Positions 33,193 through 44,639 of a stretch of 64,000 bases of DNA are shown in pieces. The position numbers and the translations under genes are program-made. Numbering within the stretch: the first letter of the stretch is position 1; each line of letters starts with the position of its first letter. The stretch comes from Triglochin maritima (taxonomy: Eukaryota; Streptophyta; Magnoliopsida; Alismatales; Juncaginaceae), in the NCBI GenBank assembly GCA_963682175.1, contig OY821775.1, positions 32,858,053 through 32,922,052 on the forward strand. Reading direction: 5' to 3'. The notes beneath the pieces were generated by a model. That model made no database searches and was not told where the DNA came from. It worked only from the letters and a program-made list of their open reading frames with translations.

Positions 33193-33318
33193 ATAGTTGC
33201 TTTGCTTTCATCGACTATTGTGTCGTTTCTATTGATAGTTGCTTTGCCTCCATTGACAGTTGTGTCACATCCATCGACAGTTGTTTTGCTTCCCTCGACT
33301 GTTGTGTTGCCTCCACCC
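33193..33318 (-). repeat. 21-bp minisatellite coding for a perfect heptad repeat
   Basis: Six 21-bp units. On the minus strand they read as seven-residue units such as EAKQLSM, DVTQLSM, EAKQLSI, ETTQQSM and KAKQLLM, with hydrophobic residues at fixed positions, so the product would be a coiled coil. The unit length is an exact multiple of three, as expected if it expanded while the frame was under selection. Confidence 0.8.
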
Positions 33319-33684
33319 TCTCCAACCTTTCTACGAAAAGTTTGTAATCGTGAGAATGGGCTAAAGCAGGGGTTGGGACTGTGATTGGGGCTACTGCTTG
33401 GGATGAGGTTGCGACTGGGATAGAGGTAGGGATAGTTGTTTCCTCCTCTGCGGCATTATCTACAAAAATGTTCACCTCCTTGGCAGCCTTAGACAATCTC
33501 TCAACCACCTCATCATCACCCTCATAAACATCCTCCTCGAGCCCAGGTGGTTAGGGGATCATCACCCCCTATAAGGTTGTTGTAGTATTCAGCCTCTGAT
33601 GAAAGGTGTGCCAAATAAGTGTACACAGTCAACTGTGACAAATATAAAACATTATCTTAGGTTTAGTAACTAACAGCATATCTA

Positions 33685-33960
33685 AACTATCAACATCTGT
33701 CGAACTCCTATCAAGCCAATCAAGAAAACTAAGCATTTCAGTAAATAAAAACAAATCTAAACTATCAAGATCGTATCGAGTATGCATCGAACCCATCGAG
33801 CAAACTAAATGCTCTGGTAACTAACAACAAATGTTAACTACGTGGTCATATTGAGCGTTTATCAAACCCATCAAGCTAACTAAATACTCCAGTAACTAAA
33901 GACTCTAAACTATCAAGGTCTATCGAACGCCTATCGATCCTATTAAGCAAACCATAAATA
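33685..33960. repeat. 72-77 bp tandem repeat, four copies
   Basis: Copies begin at AACTATCAA or AACTACGTGG near 33685, 33759, 33836 and 33908. Each continues with TCGAACCCATCGAG-like and CAAACTAAATGCTC-like words and a TAACTAA block. It falls between coding parts of the DUF1985 relic, so it may be intronic. Confidence 0.65.
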
Positions 33961-34803
33961 AAAACATGAATTGACCATAACGAAGATAAAGTTATGCTTA
34001 TTTTTGAAGAAAACATTCGTGCAACATCAACCTTCTGCGGGACATTTTTCTCATTGCTCATCCAACAGAGCATCCAGGGGAACTGGTGTCCATGGTTCAT
34101 AACATACAAGGTGGCAAACTACTGAAGGGCCTCGTACGCCCAATACTGTAACGTAGGGGCATAATCTGTATTTGACAACTTTTTGTTGCCGCTTCACTTC
34201 CTTCTTCTTGTCATACATTTCTTATGATATTACCAGCTTCTGGTAAGACGACTTCCCCCATGGATACTTAAACAAGTTGTCAAGGTCCTCAGCCATTATC
34301 CACCCATATGAATAGCTTGCCTACTTGAGTATATAAAACAACTTCAATCAGGAAGCATAATCCCAACTTGTAGACGTCATCCACATCTATACAACTTTTG
34401 AATGCAAACTCCAACTAGGACATCTAAATTTTTGGCTCTCTATTGAAATGGTCCCTTATTAGGTGGTCACTGGTAAGGTGGGCCTGTAACTCAGCCTCTG
34501 ACGGTACGGTGCTGAAGTTGAAACCAGTGACCACTGCAAATTCATATCTCGACTGAATCTACAAGTCTTAGAGCCCAAATAGAAATGAATCTCGTCATCT
34601 TTAGTGTTGTGGATCTTGTGCAATAGTAACTGATGGACAAGAACACTAGAGAACTGAAATTTGTCCGCCTTGAGTTATTGTGTGAACATGGATTACTTTG
34701 CCCAATCCAGCAACCCGTACTCCCAAAACTTCCCTTTAATGTCATTCATACGCTTACTCCCTCTGTATGTCACACGACCGGGCAAACGATCCTTCGTTGG
34801 AAC

Positions 34804-37241
34804 TGTAAGACCCACTCTCCTACTACATTATTAAGTTTTATTCATCCTTGTGATCGATTTTTCTATTTTCTTGATTGTGACTTTATGCTTGGGTTCAGAA
34901 AAAGTTTCCTTTTTGGGCGAGTTAAATTGACTCGTAGATGGGTGTGACCCGTCGGGCGGTTTTGCAATCGGTTATCTTAATCAAGTCAACAAAGTGCGGG
35001 TGGAGAGTGCGAGTTGGCTTGTTCTTGGAAAGGCCTGTAGGGCTAAGTGTGGGGGTGGGATGACATGGCTGCCATGTCAGCAAAGAGATCTGGAGGGATT
35101 GCAAGTAAATTTGAATTATGCACTTTTAGGTATGTCATGATGAAGAATTATTTAGCAATCACCCTTTTCCTTTTGTGTTAGTTTCCTAGAGACAAAAGCA
35201 CAACCCTAGCCCAGCCATCCCCCACCTCTTTTCCTTCCCCTTCACTACGCCGCCACCTCAGGACACCACCACCACCATCTTCGGCGAGTTGCTAGCTGAT
35301 CTCCAGCAGATTTTGAAGAAGCAACTAGTGGGCACCCTTGTTTGCGACTTGAAGGAGGTTTTTGTGGCTGATCTCTGGAAAGCTCAGGTCCTATTCCAGC
35401 AAACCAGGTATGCTCCTCTCCATTGTTGAGTTTTATAGGATGGTATGTAGGCTGGAGGGGCCAGCCAACATCAAGTGGTTGCTGGTGCAATGGTTGCACC
35501 ACCAACCGAGTCTCTTCTAGCGTTCATGGTTGCATGCACTAGAAGGGGGCTGGCTGTGGATAACCAGGGGGCCAGACCTCCGGAGAGCTCTAGTGAGGTC
35601 TGACCACCTCCGGCCAGACATCTCAGAGGGGCCATGGTGGCTCCAGTGGAAAGCTATGGTAGCTGGTGCACCCGATCTCCACCTAGGGTTTCTTGTTGGT
35701 GCGAGTTCTTGTTCCTGGACTGTCGGTTGGTGAAGGGGAAGGATGGAATCCGGTGGTGACTGGACCCTTTGCACATGAAGAGAGGCTCAAGGGAAGGGGA
35801 AGGCTAGTTGTGGCTGTGGTGGGATGAACAGGGCAGGTCCAAGACCGAGGAAATGCATGCGCGACCATCCTAGTGCTTGATTGGTCCATGCGCGACCAGC
35901 CCTCTTGCACCAAATCAGTCAAGATTTACTCCCTCAGAGATGTCACATGGGAGGTCAGGAAGGGAAAGGTTACATCTGGTTTGGGCTTGCATACATTGTC
36001 TGATATCTGAATTAACGATTCTCTGCAAGTTGATGATTTTGTTAGTGGATGCTTGTATTGTTATATGTTACATGTGTGCTTTGAATTTTGTACATTGAGA
36101 TATATCTTATGCTTCAATGAATGTAATGTTATTAGATATGCATGCATGAGTTTATTGATCATTCAGTAATGTGTTCATGTCGCTACATGCGATATAGGGT
36201 GATGTTACTAATGTGACATATAATATGCATGTATTTTTCGACTATGACTTCTTGCATGTAATCTTAACGTACAAGGTCTGACATGTTGCTAATAAAATAC
36301 TTGAGCTCTAAGGTTAATGTTCATATTCATATGTATGCATGCGCATAGGCTCTGAAATTGCACTATTAAATCATCATGTCATCTAGTTGTGTGTATGTCG
36401 ATATCTATGCTTGCATGATGACTTGTATAGAATAATCAGAATTATATTTCATACACATGTTGTATCATGTTATATATATTATTGTATGAACCTGATGCAT
36501 GCACATTATCATGTCTGAACTAGCTCCAAAACTGCACTAACCATCTATTATGTGTTCTGAAATTTAGAGATCATATAGTATGAATATTGTTATGTCTTAA
36601 TTATCGACCTCTTTTACTATGATGCTTATTATTGTTTGCCTTTGTGTGCATGTTTCTAATCTGATGTGATGATTGGTATTTGCATGTACGCCTTAGGTAA
36701 TGTTCCCCATAACCTTTATGCATGACCCGTAGATGACATATGTTGTTATGCTTTTGATATGTCTCTGTTGTGGATGTTGGTTGGTTTTGGACCCCATTGG
36801 TGGTTGATTGAATTCTGATATTATGTCTGCTCTGGAGCCGAGAGGAGGATATTTGTATTCCCCTCATGTTGTGCTCATTCTGATTGGTGTGGCTATATAG
36901 ATTAGTAGTCTTATAGATAGCTTGCATTGCATTTAAATTGATGATTAATTCTGGGCACGATCTGTTTTCTGGGCCGACGGGCCTTGAGTGGGTCCTCTAG
37001 CTTCAGAGGCCATTCACATAAGACCTTCACGTTGGGAGTCCAGGCATAAGATAAGTCCTAGGCAGGCGTGTTGCCATTCTATCTCAGGGTAGGTGTTCCC
37101 AAGTTTGCGATGGCACCTTGTAGGTCCCTTGTCGCGAATTGTGCCAAGTGGTGGGTCATTGTCGAGTGACCGCCTATGACCAGCGAGGTTGGTGTTTTGG
37201 TTCTTTCGAGGAATGTGTTCAGGTGCGCCAGACTGACACGG
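34804..37241 (+). mobile_element. T-family-like LTR T3, right-truncated
   Basis: Begins TGTAAGACCCACTCTCCT like T2 and shares its first block, the AAAGTTTCC unit and, near its right end, GGGCCGACGGGCCTTG, GTGGTGGGTCA and the surrounding block order of T1 and T2. The middle is largely unlike them, so it is a separate subfamily. It is cut at 37241 by Athila A4. Its left flank lies in or near the DUF1985 relic. Several 60-110 residue frames are not genes. Confidence 0.7.
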
Positions 37242-38793
37242 TGATTGACATCATTTCATGCTTACATTTGTATCTTATATCCATTATCTTTCACCTAAAC
37301 AATGCTACATAACGAGTTTTATGTTTGAATTTCAGAAATAAATTGGTTTGAAGAGAAAAGGCATAAAAGGACCTAAAAGCAGGAAAAAAGACTGAGTTGA
37401 GAGACTCGAGGACTAAGATGCATGATCGAAGGACCTGAATGTAAGATTGAACGACCAATGAGCAAACAATAATACTCCACACCATCATGGGGAGTATTTT
37501 GGCAATTCTATTCGGGTCAGAGCTCCAGCAAGCGAAGTAGATGCATCAATGACAAACAAAGCCATCCAGAAAAGCCCACACGAAACCCCAGACCGATCCA
37601 AACCCTGTAGACCGCTTATTGGCGGTCCGGGTTGCTCCGGATCTGCTACGATTTCTGTGGGGGCATGTATTAGAGTGTATTTAGTCTATTTCTGGTATAT
37701 GTTTAGTCCCATACCGGGGGATTGTCACGGATTGCCTTTTTCTATGGCTATAAATAGAACTCTCCCTCCTCTCTTGTATCCCATCACTCTCTTGGTGGCC
37801 ATCCTCTCTACTAGGAGTAAAAGCCTTGAAGAAAAAACCCCTGGTGGAGAGAGGCTACTTGTAATTGAGTGAGTAATAATAGATGTTTTCCTTTGGTTAT
37901 GTTGTTTCTTTCTTAGTTTAATTTCCTTTCATATATCTTGCATGCTTCTTTAGTTTTATGTCGTTTTAGCTTCTTTACTATTTGTTGCTTGCTTAGTTTA
38001 ATTTCCTTTCAGTAGAATGTCTCATTTTAATGTACGTTGTAGTTTAAATATGAGTGAGTAGTTTCATTCCCATTTGGTGGGTGGAGAAATATGTGATATG
38101 ACTATGTGATGTATTAGGTGTGTGTTATCTTAATCCTTTGAACCTTACATGATTTCCATAACCATCTAATGGGATTTCACTCTTTTCTTTTATATGCTAA
38201 TGCTCTTGAATGAAGCTTAGCATATGCTTAGATTAATGGACCTATTTTATGGGGAATAATAAGGTGAGGATAAGGATGAAATTAATATTGGAAATATGAC
38301 TTGTAGTTGCATGTACTCTTGTTGCCTTTACCTTGGTTAATGCCTTGTATGTTTTAATGATAATGTGCTATCTTATTTCATGTGGAGGCATAGTAGGGTC
38401 TAGTCTTTATACATGAGTTCATTTAGCTTCATTCAAATTATTGTCTTGTATGTTTTAATGATATTGTGTTATGTTAATTCATGTGGAGGCAAAGTTGGAT
38501 TTAGTTTTATGATTTTCATGCACTACATGTTGTGATGAGCATAATTGAATACACACACATACACATATCTTTATATTCACATTATTTCTCTACCCCCTAT
38601 AGGGTTTAGTTTGCTTGCGTATTTCCCATTTCTTTTCGCATTGTAGTGTAGTTTAGATCGTAACTCCTTTCTCTCCTTTCTTTCCCACTAGCCTTCGAAC
38701 AAACTAAAGTCGACACACCTCCCTGTGGATCAACCCGTATTTGCCACCACTTCAACGCGGCCGTGCACTTGCGGTTATAATTGAAACGTATCA
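37242..38793 (+). mobile_element. 5' LTR of Athila A4
   Basis: 1552 bp, TGATTGACAT to GAAACGTATCA, followed by a primer site, so it is a 5' LTR. The U3 has the palindrome GACCGCTTATTGGCGGTC at 37610-37627, TTAGTCCCATACCGGGGGATT and a TATA box CTATAAATAG at 37748-37757. The second half has a degenerate internal duplication (38330-38520, repeated words TTGTATGTTTTAATGATA and CATGTGGAGGCA). Confidence 0.9.
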
Positions 38794-38803
38794 ATCAAGT
38801 TTT

Positions 38804-38820
38804 TGGCGCCATTGCCGGGT
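38804..38820 (+). other. Primer binding site of Athila A4 (Asp tRNA type)
   Basis: TGGCGCCATTGCCGGGT, ten bases after the LTR end. It matches the usual Athila-type site complementary to the 3' end of aspartate tRNA (GGCAACGGCGCCA) apart from one base (ATTG for GTTG). Confidence 0.85.
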
Positions 38821-38955
38821 AGGTGCTTTGTCCATACTTTAGTTAGGACGATTTGAGTGGTTTTAATTTTTTGTTTTTAGTTTTTTTTGTTTCAGGAGGT
38901 TTCAAGGATCAAGAGACGTGTCTAGGAGAAGATGGGAGAACATCATAAGAAAATA

Positions 38956-38994
38956 GACCGCCAATCAGCGGTTTTGGACTGCCAATTGGCGGTC
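38956..38994. repeat. Palindrome pair in the Athila A4 leader
   Basis: GACCGCCAATCAGCGGTT at 38956-38973 and GACTGCCAATTGGCGGTC at 38977-38994, the same pair as in the LTR U3, but here about 140 bp downstream of the primer site. It would lie in the 5' leader of the genomic RNA, where each copy can fold into a hairpin or pair between two RNAs. Confidence 0.8.
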
Positions 38995-39158
38995 TGGTGA
39001 GCTCCAAATTCTTTCCCATTTTCTCTAGTCGTTTCTACATTCACTCGGTTGTCTGGGAATTCAATTTTTCATGTTTTGACTTGTAGTTTTCTCCTAGATT
39101 AACAATCAAGCCCCATTAATCAACTTGGACCTTAAAACTCAAATCAACAAGACCTGCG

Positions 39159-40381
39159 GTGATACCTGCATCTCTGAGGGAGCCGGGTCCTGAGGTTCCC
39201 TCCACAAATACTTCCAGGAAGGAGCATGATCCTGAGGTTCCTTCTACATTTCCTTCGACAATGGGGCCGAACCTTGAGGTCCCATGTCTCCTCTTGTGTC
39301 GAAGGAATCAGATTCTGAGGTCCCCACTCATGCTTCTTTGGACCAGAATTCTAAGGTTCCTTCGCAACACCCTTATGCCCCGAATGCGCCATTCCCTGAG
39401 CACCTTAAAAAGAGAACCTTAGATCAGCATGACAAGATGCTTGAGTTGTTTCGGCAAGTTAAGGTGAACATCCCTCTGTTGGAGGTGATTCAGCAAATGC
39501 GACCTTATGCCAAGGTTCTCAAAGACTTATGCACCAAGAAGAGAAAAACTTATGTTCCAAAAAAAGCTTTTCTTGCGGCTAACGTGAGTTCTTTATTGGC
39601 ACAACCCATGCAAGTCAAATACAAAGACCCTGGTTGTCCTACTATCTCCTGTGTTATTGGTGATGTGTCCATACATCGAGCTTTATTGGACCTTGGTGCA
39701 TCTGTTCATCTTCTGCCATATTCAGTCTACGTTCACCTCGGTCTTGAAGACCTCAAACAAACAAAAACCACTCTTCAATTGGCTGATAGGTCTATGAGGA
39801 AACCGGGGGGCGTGGTGGAAGATGTGTTGATCAAAGTGGGAGAGTTCATTTATCCAGTCGACTTCTTTGTTTTGGATACTGAACCTATGCCAAATCCACT
39901 TGGACAAATTCCCGTTATTCTGGGGTGACCATTTCTAGCGACTTCCAATGCCTTGATCAATTGTCGCAATGGTCTGATGTGCTTGACTTATGGTAGTCAA
40001 TGCGTTGATTTCAACATCTTCACCATCAGCAAGAAGCCAGGTGCCTTCAATGACCCTGTTGGGGTCAACCTTATCCAGGGCATGGATGAGATTGAAGTTG
40101 AGGGCACCTTCAAGTATTTCAGAGAATTGTTCGATGGAGATCCTGAAGGTGGTGAAGATGTTTCACCTGGGTTGGCACAAGAAGGTGCATTATCTTGTGA
40201 TCATGTGGTCTTTGAGTCACATCCTTTTGATCCCGTGGCCTTTGAGCCACATCCTTTTGATCATGTGGCTCTTGATCCACAAGATACCATTTTTGAGGCC
40301 TCTGAGCCACATGCTCTTCATTCTATATCTGCTGAGGACCCATGTGAGTTAAGAATCAACCACCTGATACCTACATTTTAA
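39159..40381 (+). pseudogene. Athila Gag C-terminus and aspartic protease of A4
   Basis: The first part (39159-39400) has a degenerate repeat with PEVPS words in shifting frames. From 39284 a frame of 214 residues carries RTLDQHDKMLELFRQVKVNIPLL and IQQMRPYAKVLKDLCTKK, the Athila gag tail, then the retropepsin core IHRALLDLGASVHLLPYSVY with the DLGAS active site usual in this lineage, then ADRSMRKPGGVVEDVLIKV and PVILG. A TGA at 39926 stands where relatives have Arg before PFLATSNALINC. The frame then stays open to 40381 with a repeated (V/F)(E/A)(S/P)HPFD block. One CGA-to-TGA change explains the break. Reverse transcriptase and integrase are missing. Confidence 0.8.
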
Positions 40382-40718
40382 ACAACCAAACAGAGGTTCA
40401 CCTCTCATTGATGCCTCCTATCTTGCTAACTCTCAAGAGGCATCAAACGGCCATAATGCTTATAAGGGTGTCAGGTGGTCAACTAATTTTGTTTTGTATG
40501 TTGCGAGCCCATGCAATTGCATTTCGGGCTCGAGAAATGGCGGGTTCCCATTCAATGTACCTTGACATATGAAGATGGGAGCCCATTCTTGGATATAGTT
40601 AAAAAAAGAAAAAGAGAACAAGACTCCTTTAGTGAGCATGAATTGTTGTGGGCTCCAACCCTTGAGTATTTGGGCCCCATTTTTTCACGTATTTGTATTC
40701 CTTCTTTAGCATCTTGAT
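40382..40718 (+). other. Athila A4 internal remnant
   Basis: Contains a short open stretch (40511-40717) with FGLEKWRVPIQCTLTYEDGS that I do not recognise. It probably belongs to the A4 internal region between protease and reverse transcriptase. It ends at the head of an inverted Athila LTR. Confidence 0.4.
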
Positions 40719-41459
40719 TGATTCGTTTTATTTAAACCGCAAGTGCACGGCCGCATTGAAGTGGTGGCAAGTACGGGTCGATCCACAGGGAGGTGTGTCG
40801 ACTTTTGGTTTGTGCGAAGGCGAGTGGGAAAGAAAGGAGATAAAGATTGATCACACTAAACTACACTAATCTAAACTAGGAAACTAGAAAGCATGCAATG
40901 AAATGACAAAACAAACTAAACTAAGCAACTAATGAAAGGAGATAAAACTCAGGAATGGAAAACCCCTAAGGGGTGGAGTGTGTGTGCACATGAAATAAAT
41001 GTGGTGAATGCATACAATAAGCTCAAGTGTGGTTAGTGTTTGTTAATGCATAAGAAGTACCTCATGGCAAGACCCATCATTTAAAACACTAAGCTAGGTA
41101 ATTAATATAAGCAATGCAAGGTTGTTATTAAGAGACTAAGAAAAATTATTTTATTAACAATGACTCACATTGAAGGTAGCATTCTTCTCCACCTTGAGTT
41201 TTGCTTCAAGGCTTACTCCTTAGAAGAGAGAATGCCACCAAGCAATGGGTAGTTTACAATAGAAGGTGAAGAGTTCTATTTATAGCCAAAGAAAAAGGAA
41301 ATCCGGGACAATCCCCCGATGTGGGACTAAACAAATACAAGAAATGGCCTAAATACACACTAATACGCGACCCACCACAATCTTAGTGGATTTGCGCCAA
41401 AAAATACCGCCAATTAGCGGTCTTGGACCGCCAATTTTTCCCAGATCTGATGGGAAAAA
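40719..41459 (-). mobile_element. Athila LTR fragment A5 (inverted)
   Basis: On the minus strand it runs from a palindrome-rich U3 piece through TATA (CTATAAATAG, near 41285) to GTGCACTTGCGG and the terminal CGAATCA at 40719. The six bases beyond (ATCAAG) match the A4 leader, so this end came from a 5' LTR. The first half of U3 is missing. Confidence 0.8.
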
Positions 41460-41935
41460 GTGACCACCAATTGGCGGTCCATAACTATTAGGTTATTCGA
41501 GTGTCCGCACGAACCAATGGACCGCCAAAGTGTCGGTCAGATCTGGGAAAAAGTGACCACCAATTGGCGGTCTATTTGTCTCCGAATCCGATCTGGCTTC
41601 TCCAGGACATGGGTTATGTGTTTATGTTTATTCTCAAAAGGTTACATTAGTCCCATACTGGGGGATTGTCCTCGGTTACCCTTTTTCTTGCCTATAAATA
41701 GAACTCCTCCTCCTCATTTGTATTCACCCATTGCTTGGTGACATTCTCTCTACTTGGAGTAAGCCTTGGAGTAAAAAATCAAGGTGGAGAACAATGCTAC
41801 TAGTAATGTGAGTCATTTAATAAAATAATTTTTCATTGTTTTGTTCTCATGTTGTTTCTTTTTTATGAATGCATGCTTAGCTTAGTCTTATTTCTTTGAT
41901 ATTAGGCTAAATTAGTTAGAATGTGTAGTGAGTAG
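41460..41935 (+). mobile_element. Athila LTR fragment A6, head to head with A5
   Basis: Starts within ACCACCAATTGGCGGTCC, has further palindrome halves at 41518-41575, then GGGTTATGTGTTTATGT, TTAGTCCCATACTGGGGGATT and CTATAAATAG near 41693. It continues past GGTGACATTCTCTCTACTTGG to about 41935, where the LTR breaks off. Facing A5, it forms an interrupted inverted repeat of about 0.5 kb arms. Confidence 0.75.
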
Positions 41936-41950
41936 ATCTTTTTTATGCAT

Positions 41951-42345
41951 GGATACGCTATGTTCCTTAATAATGACACATAACATGTCAGATAATATGG
42001 TAATGGCCAATGTGAGATGTACTTTCTATGGTATAACTATAAGATCTATGAATTAACATACTACAGTCTATGATTTTGTAGATCATGTAATACTAGGTTG
42101 TGTACTCCGACTCCTGGCATAACGTATGAGATTTCAAAGAGTAGCCCGATTTGGTGTCCCTTTCATGATGGCTACGTTATGTTCCTTAATAATAAGGACT
42201 AACACGTCATACTATATAGTAATAGCAGAATTGAGATCTCCTTTCTAAGGTAGGATCTATGAATTACGCACACTACATTCTATGATGTTTTAGACCGTAT
42301 AATAAAAGGTTGTGTCCGGTGACTCCTGTAATAATGAAACCCAAA
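41951..42345. repeat. Tandem duplication, ~219-bp period (repeat M)
   Basis: Copy one begins GGATACGCTATGTTCCTTAA at 41951 and copy two GGCTACGTTATGTTCCTTAA at 42170. Both continue through GATCTATGAATTA, CTACA.TCTATGAT and GGTTGTGT to GACTCCTG. A further diverged part-copy is at 42775-42890. No genes. Confidence 0.75.
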
Positions 42346-43920
42346 AAGGATATGCTATTGTTTTCTAACACTAATCTATAACCCCAGTCCATAAGATTTG
42401 GTATCATTTTTTGATCCTTTTCCTTTCTCAACATATGTGATTGGAAATGGAAAGCAACGGAAACCTTATAGGTATGCAGACAATGAAACCACGTTCGGTC
42501 CACCAAATTGCCTAAATAGAATCACCACTTTTGGACAACCGAAATGCATTCGGTCACCTAGGTTTGTCCTGGCAAACTCAATTTTGTCCTTAAATTCAAA
42601 GGAATGTGTAGTTTTAAAGGACACTTATTTCCTTTAATGACATATTGTTAATCTTATGGTTAATCATTCTAATATAGCTTTATGGTCTAATTTTGTAACA
42701 AATTGTCATGGTTAGGATTGTCATGACACACATCCCTTTATCATGTACACATCCCTCACTGCTCGAGAAAAACTATGGATTGAACACACTATAGACTATG
42801 TAATGAAATGTTGTGTTGTGTCCTATCATAACGAAACTCAATAACGATATGTTATATTTTTTTGACACTAAGTATCCCACATTGTCTCTCTCTTTCATCT
42901 TCTCAATCATGTCCTTTATAAAAAGATCCTACTGTCAAATCAACTATTCTCTTTCCTCTGACTCATTTCTTACATTTTACGAATAACTAAATATATTTAT
43001 ATATCATGATATTGTATGTATGAATTATTACTGAAATTTTATAACTTTTTTTCATTTTAAAATTTTCAAAAACAAATGTTCGAAATGATTAAAATTTTAT
43101 TTTAGAAATTTAATCTAAAAAGATATATTCTTATGGTTAATCTTTATTATATAGTTTTATGGTATAATTTTCTAACATATTGTTGGGGTGTTTTAAGACA
43201 TTCGTATATATATTAAATTTTAAAATATGATTTAGTGTTTTTTTTGTAATTATAGATGGTAGAGGGAAATTGAGGTAACATATTTCGCTCTTCCATGGAT
43301 GTGACAAACAAAAGGAAAATTCCGATGTAAGATGTCCTTTCGTTTGGATTTTTTGTGACAATTTTTACTTGAATCACAGACATTTCGCTGCATATTCTTG
43401 TGTGACTGGTTAATTCTATTTATTACATTTCTCTTCATTCATGAATCACAGAAATTTATTCCATTCTTTTTGCGACGTTTTGTTTCATTTGATTTTAAAG
43501 GACAAATATGTCCTTTAAACTCAAGTCTGTCCTTTGAAGGGTACTCTTTTATAAAGGGTAGGTATGTCCTTCAAAGGACTGATGTATCCTTTAAAGCACG
43601 TATGTGTCCTTGAAACTCGATAGACTCCATAGACAACAAGCATGTATGTCATTTAAAACAAGATGCTAACCTTTAAACCTCATGTTTGTCCTTTAAACCT
43701 CAAGTGTACCCTTTATAGAACGAGTTCGTTGCTTAATGAGGGACTTTGGTGGCCGAGATTGATTCAGTCGTTTGTGTAGCAAAGTTTGATAGACCAAAAT
43801 GTGTTTGGTCGACCAGTTACCTCTAGGGTTTAAATTGCTTTCAGTTTCCAACCTCAACGATGAGAAGGAAAAACAAAAGTGTGCATGGATTCCAAATTTC
43901 CAAGCAGTGTACCAAACTAT
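42346..43920. other. Noncoding repeat-laden DNA left of the CACTA element
   Basis: AT-rich DNA. 42319-42560 recurs at 49828-50080. No gene is recognised. A short-unit array is annotated separately at 43495-43720. The last part ends at the CACTA terminus with flank TAT. Confidence 0.5.
43495..43720. repeat. Degenerate array of TGTCCTTTAAA-type words
   Basis: At least eight occurrences of TGTCCTT followed by (T/G/C)AAA- or AAAC-type endings, spaced 20-35 bp, such as TATGTCCTTTAAACTC, CTGTCCTTTGAAGG and TTTGTCCTTTAAACCTCA. The same word appears singly near 42580-42635. It looks like an old short-unit tandem array. Confidence 0.55.
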
Positions 43921-43944
43921 CACTACTGTAGAAAAGGGAATATA

Positions 43945-44220
43945 CGTCGGATGTACGGCTTCCCTCACCCGACATCTATCTATATGTTGTATATAGCTAG
44001 ACGTCGGTCACTTAAAGGCCGACGTCTAATCTTAACAAATAGAAGTCGGTCGTAAGCTCCCAACTGACGTCTATTTGTTACGAATAGACGCCGACTGTCT
44101 ACTATGGATGACATCTATTCCCTTAAAAAAGACTTGGCATCGGTTGAAACTTATAACCGACGTCTGCACCCTCGAATAGACGTCGGGTTAATCTAATGGC
44201 CGACATCTATACCCTTACAA
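43945..44220. repeat. Left subterminal repeats of the CACTA element
   Basis: Six or more copies of short words around GACGTC, in both orientations (AGACGTCGGTC, GCCGACGTCTA, TAGACGTCGGG, GCCGACATCTA). These are the kind of sites bound by the transposition proteins of CACTA elements. Confidence 0.75.
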
Positions 44221-44639
44221 GTTTAAAATAAATACAAAATACAACAATCATAGTTTCCTGCACCATAAAAACATTCATCCTACACAACACATGCATCCAC
44301 AAATACACATTCATCCAATGAGCATACACAAACACAATCATTCATCCACAAGCATATTTAATTACAAAGAACAAAATTTCTTATATTAAAGAACAAATTG
44401 TATGTTCGTAATACAAAGAAACATGTTTAATTACAAAGAATGTGTTGACGATATAAGAACCAGTGAGTTCATTAATGTGTTGGTAATAAAATAGTGATCC
44501 CATCGCTTGCGAGTATCATTGAGCTCCTTTTGCGAGTAGGGATCGATATTCTTTTGGAAGACCTATAAAAATACAAGTACAAAATATTAATATCTAAATA
44601 ATGATACTATAATTATATAACTAAAAATGATATATATTT

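Larger units (their letters stand above)
32790..34770 (-). pseudogene. DUF1985-type transposon gene relic (Ulp1-associated MULE family)
   Basis: Read from right to left. Near 34680-34610 the frame gives VLVHQLLLHKIH followed by DDEIHFYLGSKT. Near 34540-34450 it gives EFAVVTGFNFSTVPSEAEL. Near 34330-34240 come the blocks DLDNLFKYPWG and SYQKLV. Near 34150-34030 come LQYWAYEAL and FPWMLCW. This order is the DUF1985 domain of plant transposon proteins that often also carry a Ulp1-like protease. One or more frame changes and stops interrupt it, and a repeat-filled intron-like gap lies at 33600-33960. The C-terminal part (33508-32846) has a heptad repeat and a triplicated SLLEA.SRPP(S/T) block. 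No Ulp1 domain is visible before the sequence ends. Its function is unknown. Confidence 0.7.

Noticed and set aside
35245..35922. Several 67-86 residue frames on both strands in LTR T3
   Set aside because: This is a GC-richer part of the LTR where stops are rarer; frames overlap on both strands, and no homologous frame exists in T1 or T2.
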